Source: DASZBX01 sp035943635
GTDB taxonomy: Bacteria > Actinomycetota > Actinomycetes > Streptomycetales > Catenulisporaceae
DNA: 64,000 nucleotides
Assembly: GCA_035943635.1 (NCBI GenBank)
Contig: DASZBX010000109.1
Span: forward strand, 94,956 to 158,955
Reading direction: 5' to 3'
In this document: positions 25,921 through 33,078 of the stretch, piece after piece
Position numbering within the stretch: position 1 is the stretch's first letter
Layout of the letters: each line of letters starts with the position of its first letter
Notes under the pieces: model-generated
The model's input: the letters and a program-made list of their open reading frames with translations, nothing else
Database searches by the model: none
Told to the model about the DNA's origin: nothing
Program-made: the position numbers and the translations under genes

Positions 25921-27096
25921 TCATTGCTTGCGCAGGATCTGGTCGTAGACCGCCACGGTCCGGCGGGCGATCGCGTCCCAGCCGAATTCCCGCACTGCGC
26001 GCTCGCGGCCGGCCGCGCCCATCCGCCGGCCCGCTTCAGGGTCGGCGATGACGCTGTTCAGGCCCTGGGCCAACGCCGCCTCGAACGCCTCCGGGGCCGC
26101 CTCGTCGTAGTCGACCAGCAGTCCGGTGACGCCGTCGTCGACCACTTCGGGGATCCCGCCGACGGCCGAGGCGACGACGGGTGTGCCGCAGGCCATGGCT
26201 TCCAGGTTGACGATGCCCAGCGGCTCGTAGACCGACGGGCAGGCGAACACCGCGGCGTGGGTCAGCAGCTGCACGACCTCGGGGCGGGGACGCATCTCCG
26301 GGATCCAGACCACTCCGTCACGGGTCTGCCGCAGCTCGTCGACCAGCGCCCGGAACTCCTGGTCGATCGCGGGGGTGTCCGGGGCCCCCGCGGCCAGCAC
26401 CAGCTGCGCCGACGGGTCCAGCGCGCGGGCGGCGCGCAGCAGGTGCGGCACGCCCTTCTGCCGGGTGATCCGGCCGACGAACAGCACGTACGGCCGGTCC
26501 GGGTCCACGCCGTGCCGGGTCAGGGCGTCGGTGTCGGGCGTGGGCTGGTACAGGGCGGTGTCGATGCCGTTGTGCACGACCTGGACCCGGTCCGGGTCCA
26601 GCGCCGGGTAGCAGTCCAGGATGTCCTTGCGCATGCCGTGCGACACGGCGATGACCGCGTCGGCGGCCTCGATCGCGGTGCGTTCGGCCCAGCTGGAGAG
26701 CGTGTACCCGCCGCCGAGCTGCTCGGCCTTCCAGGGGCGCAGCGGCTCCAGCGAGTGCGCGGTCATGACGTGCGGGATGCCGTGCAGCAGCTTGGCGATG
26801 TGGCCGCCCATGTTGGCGTACCAGGTGTGCGAGTGGACCAGGTCGCAGTCGGCGACGGACGCCGCCATGGCCAGGTCGACGGACAGACTGCGCAGTGCCT
26901 CGTTGGCGTCGGCGAGCGACTCGGCCGCGGCGTGCCGGTGCACGTACGGCGGGTCGTCTTCGGCCTTGGCGCTACTCCAACAGTGCACCTGCACGTCGGT
27001 CAGCGCGCGCAGTTCGCGGGCCAGGAACTCCACGTGCACGCCCGCGCCGCCGTACACGTCGGGAGGAAACTCCCTGGTCAGCACTCCTACCTGCAT
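25921..27096 (-). CDS. glgM: GT4 glycosyltransferase, GlgM-type maltose-1-phosphate/glycogen synthase
   Basis: 391 residues from the ATG at 27096, which has GGGGAGG 6 nt upstream. The N-terminus MQVGVLTREFPPDVYGGAGV and the HSHTWYANMGG, VSHGMRKDI, FVGRITRQKG and EPLGIVNLEAMACGTPVVAS motifs are those of the actinobacterial GlgA/GlgM group. Mycobacterial relatives make alpha-maltose-1-phosphate from ADP-glucose and glucose-1-phosphate for the GlgE pathway. Pairing with glgC fits. GlgM versus classical glycogen synthase is inferred from lineage. Confidence 0.88.
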   Translation of the reverse strand: MQVGVLTREFPPDVYGGAGVHVEFLARELRALTDVQVHCWSSAKAEDDPPYVHRHAAAESLADANEALRSLSVDLAMAASVADCDLVHSHTWYANMGGHIAKLLHGIPHVMTAHSLEPLRPWKAEQLGGGYTLSSWAERTAIEAADAVIAVSHGMRKDILDCYPALDPDRVQVVHNGIDTALYQPTPDTDALTRHGVDPDRPYVLFVGRITRQKGVPHLLRAARALDPSAQLVLAAGAPDTPAIDQEFRALVDELRQTRDGVVWIPEMRPRPEVVQLLTHAAVFACPSVYEPLGIVNLEAMACGTPVVASAVGGIPEVVDDGVTGLLVDYDEAAPEAFEAALAQGLNSVIADPEAGRRMGAAGRERAVREFGWDAIARRTVAVYDQILRKQ

Positions 27097-27342
27097 AAGC
27101 GCCTCCCCGTTCTTGTGGCGGAGCACGTACATTCACACCTAGGGAGACCTTAGCGGAGCAGGGGGCTGCGGGCTAGGGCGGGCTAGACCTGATTTCCAAC
27201 GTTGTCGTAGACGTCGTGATTTACAGGTGAATGCGCGTGACCATTGCCCTTCCCGCGTGCCCGCGCGGCCCGTCCCGCAAACGTCGGTGCGCCGCGGGCC
27301 GCGGCGCGCGGGCCGCCGGTCAGATCTGCGCGCCGGTGTGCC

Positions 27343-27424
27343 AGGAGTCCGCTGAAGATCTTGGAATGGCCTGGGCGGCCGGATCCGGCCGCCCAGGCCA
27401 TTCCAAGATCTTCAGCGGACTCCT
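27343..27424. terminator. 82-bp perfect palindrome at the end of the ketoacyl synthase gene
   Basis: Two 41-bp arms match with no mismatch and no loop; the centre is GGATCC at 27381-27386. The palindrome starts at AGGAGTCC and ends at GGACTCCT, overlapping two bases of the minus-strand stop codon (27423-27425). In RNA it would form a very long hairpin and should terminate from either side. The remainder of 27097-27342 has no gene; CAACGTTG near 27193 is a possible regulator half-site upstream of glgM. Confidence 0.8.
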
Positions 27425-28646
27425 AGGTGAAGAGCAGCGAGACGTTCTGGCCGCCGAAGCCGAAGGAGTTCGACAGCACGGCGCGCTGCGGGGTGTCCCG
27501 CCGCGCGGTCACCACGTCGAGCTTGATGTCGGGGTCCAGCGGCGTGTCGGCCAGGTTCCGGGTGGGCGGGACGACGTCGTGCTCCACGCTCAGGATCGCG
27601 ATCAGCGCCTCGACCGCTCCGGCCGCGCCGACCAGGTGGCCGAGCGAGGCCTTCGGGGCGGTGACCGCGATCTCGTTGCCGAACACCTCGCTGATCGCGC
27701 CGGCCTCCGCGGTGTCGCCGACCGTGGTGCCGGTGGCGTGCGCGTTCACGTGGCTGACCTCGCCCGGCGCGATCCCGGCCTGGCTCAGTGCCTTGCGGAT
27801 CGCGGTGATCTGCCCGCGCCCGGCCGGCTCGGGGGCGGTGATGTGGTAGGCGTCCGAGGCGATCCCGGCGCCGGCGAGGACGGCGTGCACGTGCGCCCCG
27901 CGGGCCGCGGCGTGCTCGGCGCTCTCCAGCACCACGATCGCCGCGCCCTCGCCCAGGACGAACCCGGTGCGGTCGGCCGCGAACGGCCGGGAGGCGTCGG
28001 CCGGGTCCCCGTCGTACCGGGAGAGGGTCGCGGCCTGGGCGAAGCCGGCCACCGTGAGCGGGGTGATCGCGGCCTCGGTGCCGCCGGCGATGACCATGTC
28101 CGCCTCGCCGGACCGGATCAGCCGGGCGCCGAGCGCGATCGCCTCGGCCCCGGAGGCGCACGCGGACACCGGGGTGAAGCACCCGGCCCGGGCCCCGTAC
28201 TCGATGCTGACCAGCCCGGCCGCGCCGTTGGGCATCAGCATCGGCACGGTGCGCGGCGAGACCCGCCGCGGGCCGCCGCTCTCCAGCAGGTCGTCCTGCT
28301 GCAACAGGGTCCGCACGCCGCCGATCCCGGTGCCCACCGCCACCGCCAGCCGGTCCGGGTCCGGGCTCGGCGACCCGGCGTCGGCCCAGGCCTCGGCCGC
28401 CGCGACCAGCGCGGCCTGCTGCGAGCGGTCCAGCCGGCGGGCCTGGACCGGGGTGAGCCGGGTGGCCGGGTCCACGGCCATCGACCCGGCGATGGTGACC
28501 GGCAGCGCGGTGCCGGCCAGCAGGCCCTGCGCCTCGTCCCGGAACCCGGACTGCCCGGCCAGCAATGCCGCCCAGGTCGACCCGGCGTCCCCGCCGAGCG
28601 GCGTGGTCGCGCCGAGCCCGGTGACCACTACTTCGTTGCCCTGCAT
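27423..28646 (-). CDS. Beta-ketoacyl-ACP synthase (FabF/KAS II-like)
   Basis: 407 residues from ATG 28646. The thiolase-fold catalytic triad is complete: Cys in TPVSACASGAEAI, His in NAHATGTTVGD and His in ASLGHLVGAAGAVE. GFGGQN near the C-terminus is also present. It condenses malonyl-ACP with an acyl-ACP. It stands alone with a divergent TetR regulator and two operator-like repeats, so it may be a regulated accessory synthase (lipid adaptation or specialised metabolite) rather than the housekeeping FabF. No ACP, FabD or FabH gene is adjacent. Confidence 0.9.
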   Translation of the reverse strand: MQGNEVVVTGLGATTPLGGDAGSTWAALLAGQSGFRDEAQGLLAGTALPVTIAGSMAVDPATRLTPVQARRLDRSQQAALVAAAEAWADAGSPSPDPDRLAVAVGTGIGGVRTLLQQDDLLESGGPRRVSPRTVPMLMPNGAAGLVSIEYGARAGCFTPVSACASGAEAIALGARLIRSGEADMVIAGGTEAAITPLTVAGFAQAATLSRYDGDPADASRPFAADRTGFVLGEGAAIVVLESAEHAAARGAHVHAVLAGAGIASDAYHITAPEPAGRGQITAIRKALSQAGIAPGEVSHVNAHATGTTVGDTAEAGAISEVFGNEIAVTAPKASLGHLVGAAGAVEALIAILSVEHDVVPPTRNLADTPLDPDIKLDVVTARRDTPQRAVLSNSFGFGGQNVSLLFT

Positions 28647-28664
28647 CCGACGACCCCCATGATC

Positions 28665-28707
28665 TTGTATGTCGTACAACTTCCTTGGGTTGTTGTATCA
28701 CGTACAA
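28665..28707. promoter_or_regulatory. Two TetR-type operator copies in divergent promoter
   Basis: TTGTATGTCGTACAA (28665-28679) and TTGTATCACGTACAA (28693-28707) share the pattern TTGTAT-N3-GTACAA and lie 28 bp apart between the divergent synthase and TetR genes. Two near-identical inverted repeats in this place are strong evidence for binding by the TetR protein and for co-regulation of both genes. Confidence 0.75.
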
Positions 28708-28714
28708 TTTACCG

Positions 28715-29323
28715 GTGGCAACAGAGTCGAAGTCGCGCCCACCGCTCGCGCCGGCGCAGGAACGAGGGCGGTCCACCCGGTACCGGATCATCGAGCAGAC
28801 CGCGCGGCTGTCCGTGCAGCAGCCGGGCGGGGAACCGAGCGTGGCGCAGATCGCCGCGGCCGCGGGCGTGTTCCCGAACCAGGTCACGTACTACTTCGGC
28901 TCCAAGGACTCGCTGCTCGTGCACGCCGCGTTCTTCGGCCTGCTGCACGACGCCGAGTCGATCGAGTCGGTCGGTTTCCGGGCCGCGGACGCCGCCGCGT
29001 TCCGCACCGAGATCGCGCAGGCCGTGCTGGCGCTGCCCTCGCTGCCGGCCGTCGCCCGCGCGCTGGCCGCCGGAATCCGCCAGCCGGCCCTGGCGCCGGT
29101 GGTCGACAAGCATCTCGACCTGCTGCTGCGCCAGTCCGCGCGCCACCTGCGCCGGCTGATCCGGGACCGCGGCTGGACCCTGGCCCGCACCCCGGAGACC
29201 GAGGCGCGCACCTTCTGGAGCACCGCGCTCGGCGCCGTGTTGCTGACCCGGGCCGGGTCGGCCGGGGCCGCGGCCGGTGCGGGTGGCGAGCTCGATCTGG
29301 CCGGGACGTTGACCGTGAGCTGA
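28715..29323 (+). CDS. TetR-family regulator
   Basis: 202 residues from GTG 28715. The helix-turn-helix is VAQIAAAAGVFPNQVTYYFG followed by SKDSLLVHA (about residues 40-75), and the rest is an all-helical ligand domain. The GTG was preferred over a start at 28685 because that would place an operator copy inside the coding region; no clear ribosome site precedes it, so the message may be leaderless. It is likely an autorepressor that also controls the ketoacyl synthase. An acyl-CoA or fatty acid ligand is plausible but inferred. Confidence 0.85.
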   Translation: MATESKSRPPLAPAQERGRSTRYRIIEQTARLSVQQPGGEPSVAQIAAAAGVFPNQVTYYFGSKDSLLVHAAFFGLLHDAESIESVGFRAADAAAFRTEIAQAVLALPSLPAVARALAAGIRQPALAPVVDKHLDLLLRQSARHLRRLIRDRGWTLARTPETEARTFWSTALGAVLLTRAGSAGAAAGAGGELDLAGTLTVS

Positions 29324-29366
29324 AACCGTTGGCCGAGGAGGCATGGCAGCTGGCACCGTGGGACGC

Positions 29367-29936
29367 ATGTCCGCTCCCCAGCGCCAGATCCGCGCCCACT
29401 ACGACGCGCAGACGATCGTGGTCTACCAGGCGTACCCGCCGGCCGTCGCCGGTCCGGCGATCGAGGCGCAGCGTTTCGTGCCGCCGTTCTCCTTCCATCG
29501 CATGACCTGGATCAAGCCGTCGTTCCTGTGGCTCATGCACCGCAGCAACTGGGCCCAGAAGTCCGGGCAGGAACGCATTCTCGCGGTGCGGATCACCCGC
29601 GCGGGGTGGGAGGAGGCATTGTCGCAGGCCGTGCTGACGATCGGCGATCCGGAGGCCGTCGGCCGGGCCGCGGTCCACGTCCAGTGGGACCCCGAACGGT
29701 CACTGCGGGGAGCTGCGCTCAACCACTACAGCATCCAGGTCGGTGTCGGTCGTGGGCTGATTCGCACGTTCGCCGAGGAGTGGATCGTCAGCCTCACCGA
29801 CATCACGCCCCAAGCCCGCAAGATCGCAGCACTCGTCCAGACCGGGCAGGCCGCGAAAGCCCAGCGGCTGCTGGCTGTGGAACGCAGCTACCCAGTTCCT
29901 CAGGCAACTGCGAAGCGCCTTCTCATCGACGCATGA
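29367..29936 (+). CDS. DUF4291 protein
   Basis: 189 residues. It carries the DUF4291 hallmarks RQIRAHYDAQTIVVYQAY, FHRMTWIKPSFLWLMHRSNW, and the later VQWDPERSLRG...SIQVGVGRGL block. No biochemical role is established for the family that I know of. ATG 29367 puts the conserved start at residue 6; ATG 29343 is possible but its AGGAGG is only 2 nt away. It stands alone downstream of the TetR gene. Confidence 0.8.
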   Translation: MSAPQRQIRAHYDAQTIVVYQAYPPAVAGPAIEAQRFVPPFSFHRMTWIKPSFLWLMHRSNWAQKSGQERILAVRITRAGWEEALSQAVLTIGDPEAVGRAAVHVQWDPERSLRGAALNHYSIQVGVGRGLIRTFAEEWIVSLTDITPQARKIAALVQTGQAAKAQRLLAVERSYPVPQATAKRLLIDA

Positions 29937-30009
29937 ACGGGATCGGGACGACTGCGCCATCCGCTGTCGGCGGCCAGCGGATAAGGTGGGCGTCAGCTGA
30001 GCCGCACGG

Positions 30010-30417
30010 TCAGGCGATGTTGCCCGTCACCGTGAGGACGCAGAGGCCGAGCGCCGCGCACAGCGGCGAATAGGCGATCAGGTTCCAGCGGGCGAACTCG
30101 CGTCCGGCGCCCAGGTTCAGCAACGGGCCGGCCAGGCCGCGCAGCAGCAATACCGAGGCCAGGGCCCAGATTCCGGCGACGTGCAGCCAGTGCGGGCCGA
30201 GATCCGGCAGGTCGCCGAGCACGGCGAGCACTCCGTAGGCCGCGATCGCGAGGCCGATGCCGACGATCAGGCAGGCGGTTCTCGACGGCATGCCTGCGCG
30301 GCCCCAGACGTAGCGGGCCAGGCTGCGATGGCTGGGGGCCGGCCACGGGCTGAATCCCCAGACCACGTGCAGGATTCCGATCGCGGCCAGAACGACTGCG
30401 GCGAGCGCGCCTGCCAT
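30010..30417 (-). CDS. DUF3995 membrane protein
   Basis: 135 residues with four predicted membrane helices. The opening AIGILHVVWGFSPWPA, the PSRTACLIVG turn and the late FARWNLIAYSPLCAALG segment match DUF3995 proteins as I know them. Function unknown. GGGAGG precedes the start. It is convergent with the DUF4291 gene. Confidence 0.75.
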   Translation of the reverse strand: MAGALAAVVLAAIGILHVVWGFSPWPAPSHRSLARYVWGRAGMPSRTACLIVGIGLAIAAYGVLAVLGDLPDLGPHWLHVAGIWALASVLLLRGLAGPLLNLGAGREFARWNLIAYSPLCAALGLCVLTVTGNIA

Positions 30418-30582
30418 GGCATGGCCTCCCGTGGTGCATCCGGTGGCGCGTGGTCGTGCTGGTCCCCCAGCGTACCGCTGCCCTCGGGACTGCGAGCGGG
30501 CAGATGGAGTGGTCGGGCCGAGTGCGGGGAGGGGCCGGATCCGTGGACCCGGCCGCTCCCGCGCAGGTAGGCGGGCCGCTGG

Positions 30583-31056
30583 TTATCCCCACTGGCCGGG
30601 CTGGTAGTCGCCGGCCGGCCGCTGGGTGATGACGTTCAGCCGGTTGTAGGCGTTGATCAGCGCGATCAGGGAGACCAGGGCGGCGAGCTGCTCCGCGTCG
30701 TGGTGCTTGGCCGCGTTCGCCCAGACCTCGTCCGGGACGCCCCCGGCCGCGTCGGCGATCCGGGTGCCCTGCTCGGTCAGCTCCAGGGCGGCCCGCTCGG
30801 CGTCGGTGAAGACCTTCGCCTCGCGCCAGGCCGCGACCAGGTGCAGCCGGATCGGGGTCTCCCCGGCGTGGGCGGCGTCCTTGCTGTGCATGTCCAGGCA
30901 GAAGCCGCAGCCGTTGATCTGGCTGGCCCGGATCTTCACCAGTTCCTGGGTGGCGGCCGGGAGCGGCGAGTCGGTGACCGCCTTGCCCGCGGAGTTGACG
31001 TACTTGAAGATCTTCTCCGCGACCGCGCTGCTGTGGAAGTCGAATCGGGATTCCAT
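30583..31056 (-). CDS. AhpD/carboxymuconolactone decarboxylase-like protein
   Basis: 157 residues with the redox/acid-base motif GCGFCLDMHSKDA (CxxC with His four residues on) of AhpD-like peroxidases, preceded by QELVKIRASQINGC. AAGGAGG is 6 nt before the ATG. It probably acts as a peroxidase partner or reductant-linked antioxidant. It is the last gene of a minus-strand set with a flavin monooxygenase, a SnoaL-like protein and a CocE/S15 hydrolase, and may relieve oxidative by-products of the monooxygenase. Confidence 0.85.
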   Translation of the reverse strand: MESRFDFHSSAVAEKIFKYVNSAGKAVTDSPLPAATQELVKIRASQINGCGFCLDMHSKDAAHAGETPIRLHLVAAWREAKVFTDAERAALELTEQGTRIADAAGGVPDEVWANAAKHHDAEQLAALVSLIALINAYNRLNVITQRPAGDYQPGQWG

Positions 31057-31154
31057 CAGGGTCCTCCTTGGTGTGGTCTGTCGCTACACCTCCCTGACTC
31101 GCCGGACTCGTGAAATGTGACCGGAGGCGAATGTGACCTGCGTCCCACGCGCAG

Positions 31155-32390
31155 CTACGACCGGCGTTCGAGCACGTTCATCGACGCCGACGAGACCTCC
31201 ACTCCGCACACCGCCCGGCCGAGGTTCTCCGTCCAGGTGTCGACGCTGTGCGCCGCGTGCAGGCTGCCGGCCAGGCAGTTGCGGGCGATCAGCTGGAGCG
31301 GCTGGCGCTTCATGATCGCCGACGCCCCGGACGCCCGGAAGAGTGACTCCACCGCGGCGGCGCACTCGGCCCAGACATAGGCCACATCCGCGTGGAACTG
31401 GACCGTCTGGTGCGCGGTCGGGTCCACGCCCTCGGCGTCGCAGCGGTCCAGTTCGGCCGCCGCGGCAGCGGCTACCAGGCCGGCCGCGCGGATCTGCTCG
31501 TGCGCGCGACCCACGGTCAGATGGGTGATCGGCGCGTCCAGCTGCACCGGGTACGGCGAGTACGGGATGCCGCGCTTGCCGATCGCGCCGAGGAACAGCT
31601 CCATCGCGTGGTCGGCCATGCCGAGCGCGACGCCGGTGCCGGTCACCAGCGAGCGGGCCAGTCCCCCGCGCCGCGGGCCCCGGCCCTGCTCGATCAGCTC
31701 CGCGGTCCGGGCGGCGAGCTGCTCGGGGGTGCTGAACCGCTCGTCCGGGACGAACAGCTCGCCGTCGGTCGCGACGGTCTGGCTGCCGGTGGCGGCCATC
31801 CCCATCGCGTCCCAGTCGTCCCGGCCGACCAGCTGGTCCTTGGGCACCAGGACCATGCCGACCTTCGAGTCGTCGGTCTCGTCGTAGAAGACCGCGAGGT
31901 AGCCGTGCGAGGCGTGCACGCTGCCGGTGGCGAACGGCCACACGCCCTTGACCATCCAGCCGCCCTCGACCCGGCGCGCGCCGCCGGACATCCGCCGGCT
32001 GGTGCCGCCGAGCGCGAAGGTGCGGTTGCCGACCCAGGGCGCCTGGTAGACCGGCGCGACGACCTCCTCGGCGAAGGCCTGGCTCCACAGGTTCCCGCCG
32101 GCCGCGGCCCAGATCATCCAGCCGGTCGCCCCGCAGCCGGCGCCGAGCGCGCGGTAGACGGCGTGCAGCTCCCGGGTGTCGAAGTCCGCGCCGCCGTACC
32201 GCCTCGGCGTGGTCAGGGCGAACACGCCGGCCGCGTCGAGCCGCTCGATCGTCTCCTGCGGGATCCGCCGCTGCCGCTCGGCCACCGGTTGCTGTTCGCG
32301 CAGCCAGGGTTGCAGTTTCTCGACGTGCGCGACGATCTCCTGCGCCCGCGCCCCGGGCCGGTCGGCGTCCGCCGCGGTGCCCATCGCCAT
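31155..32390 (-). CDS. Group-D flavin monooxygenase (acyl-CoA dehydrogenase fold, HsaA-like)
   Basis: 411 residues of acyl-CoA dehydrogenase fold. The N-terminal helical domain has RIPQETIERLDAAGVFALTT and RRYGGADFDTRELHAVYRAL. The beta domain has GGTSRRMSGGARRVEGGWMV and KGVWPFATGS. The C-terminal helical domain ends in QLIARNCLAGSLHAAHSVDT. The WPFATGS signature belongs to two-component aromatic hydroxylases (HsaA, HpaB-like, polyketide hydroxylases) rather than true dehydrogenases. It should need a separate flavin reductase, which is not adjacent. Substrate probably aromatic or phenolic; inferred. Confidence 0.82.
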   Translation of the reverse strand: MAMGTAADADRPGARAQEIVAHVEKLQPWLREQQPVAERQRRIPQETIERLDAAGVFALTTPRRYGGADFDTRELHAVYRALGAGCGATGWMIWAAAGGNLWSQAFAEEVVAPVYQAPWVGNRTFALGGTSRRMSGGARRVEGGWMVKGVWPFATGSVHASHGYLAVFYDETDDSKVGMVLVPKDQLVGRDDWDAMGMAATGSQTVATDGELFVPDERFSTPEQLAARTAELIEQGRGPRRGGLARSLVTGTGVALGMADHAMELFLGAIGKRGIPYSPYPVQLDAPITHLTVGRAHEQIRAAGLVAAAAAAELDRCDAEGVDPTAHQTVQFHADVAYVWAECAAAVESLFRASGASAIMKRQPLQLIARNCLAGSLHAAHSVDTWTENLGRAVCGVEVSSASMNVLERRS

Positions 32391-32463
32391 GGTTGTCCTG
32401 ACCTTCCTTGTGGTTGCCTGCTGTCGTCACGGTCTGCGGCGCCGGCGCCGGCGCCGCGGTGGG

Positions 32464-33033
32464 TCAGTCGGGCCAGACGTCCTCGGCGGCGGGCTTGCCG
32501 TCGTGCACCGGCTCGCCGTCGAAACCGGCCACCCGGCGCAGGACCGGGTCGGATCCGTCGCGCCGGCCGGCCGAGGCGTCCGGGTGGTCGTCGAACCAGC
32601 CCTCGGCCGGGTAGCGGAACATCCAGTCGACCAGCAGCCGGCGGCGCGCGATCAGCCACTTGCCGTCCCGCAGCTCGAACCGGTCCAGGTAGCGCGCCCA
32701 GAGCTTGACGTACTCGCCCTTCCAGTGGTGCTTGTCGGAGCCCTGGTGGTCGGCGTTCAGGTACGTCTCGACGTGCGCGATCTCGGGCCCGTCGAACTCG
32801 ATCAGGCTGTTGCCGAGGTTGTGCATGGTCCGGGCGAACCGCGGCATCTCCCCGGTGAGGAACTCCAGGAAGCCCTCGACCGGGCCGATGTGCAGGCTCT
32901 CCGGGAACTGGATCCAGGCGTCCGGGTGGAAGGCGCTGCGGACCAGGCTCATGTCCACCCGGTCCAGGCCGCGGCAGTAGCGCAGCAGCGTGTCGTGGAT
33001 TTCCGTTCTGGCGCTCAGTTCCTCGAGTTTCAT
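32464..33033 (-). CDS. SnoaL-like (ring-hydroxylating/cyclase fold) protein
   Basis: 189 residues. The SnoaL_4-type core is visible: MKLEELSARTEIHDTLLRYC, RGLDRVDMSLVRSAFHPDAW, TMHNLGNSLIEFDGPEIAHV, and LWARYLDRFELRDGKWLIAR. The His/Asp residues in AFHPDAW and TMHN are those usually near the pocket. GAGGAG is 8 nt before the ATG. Homologues act as isomerases, dehydratases or cyclases on polyketide-like or aromatic compounds. It sits between the monooxygenase and the CocE/S15 hydrolase and probably works on the same compound. Confidence 0.82.
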   Translation of the reverse strand: MKLEELSARTEIHDTLLRYCRGLDRVDMSLVRSAFHPDAWIQFPESLHIGPVEGFLEFLTGEMPRFARTMHNLGNSLIEFDGPEIAHVETYLNADHQGSDKHHWKGEYVKLWARYLDRFELRDGKWLIARRRLLVDWMFRYPAEGWFDDHPDASAGRRDGSDPVLRRVAGFDGEPVHDGKPAAEDVWPD

Positions 33034-33078
33034 CGACTGCTCCTCATGGTTGTCACTGTTCTGTGGTCCGGCGGGTCG

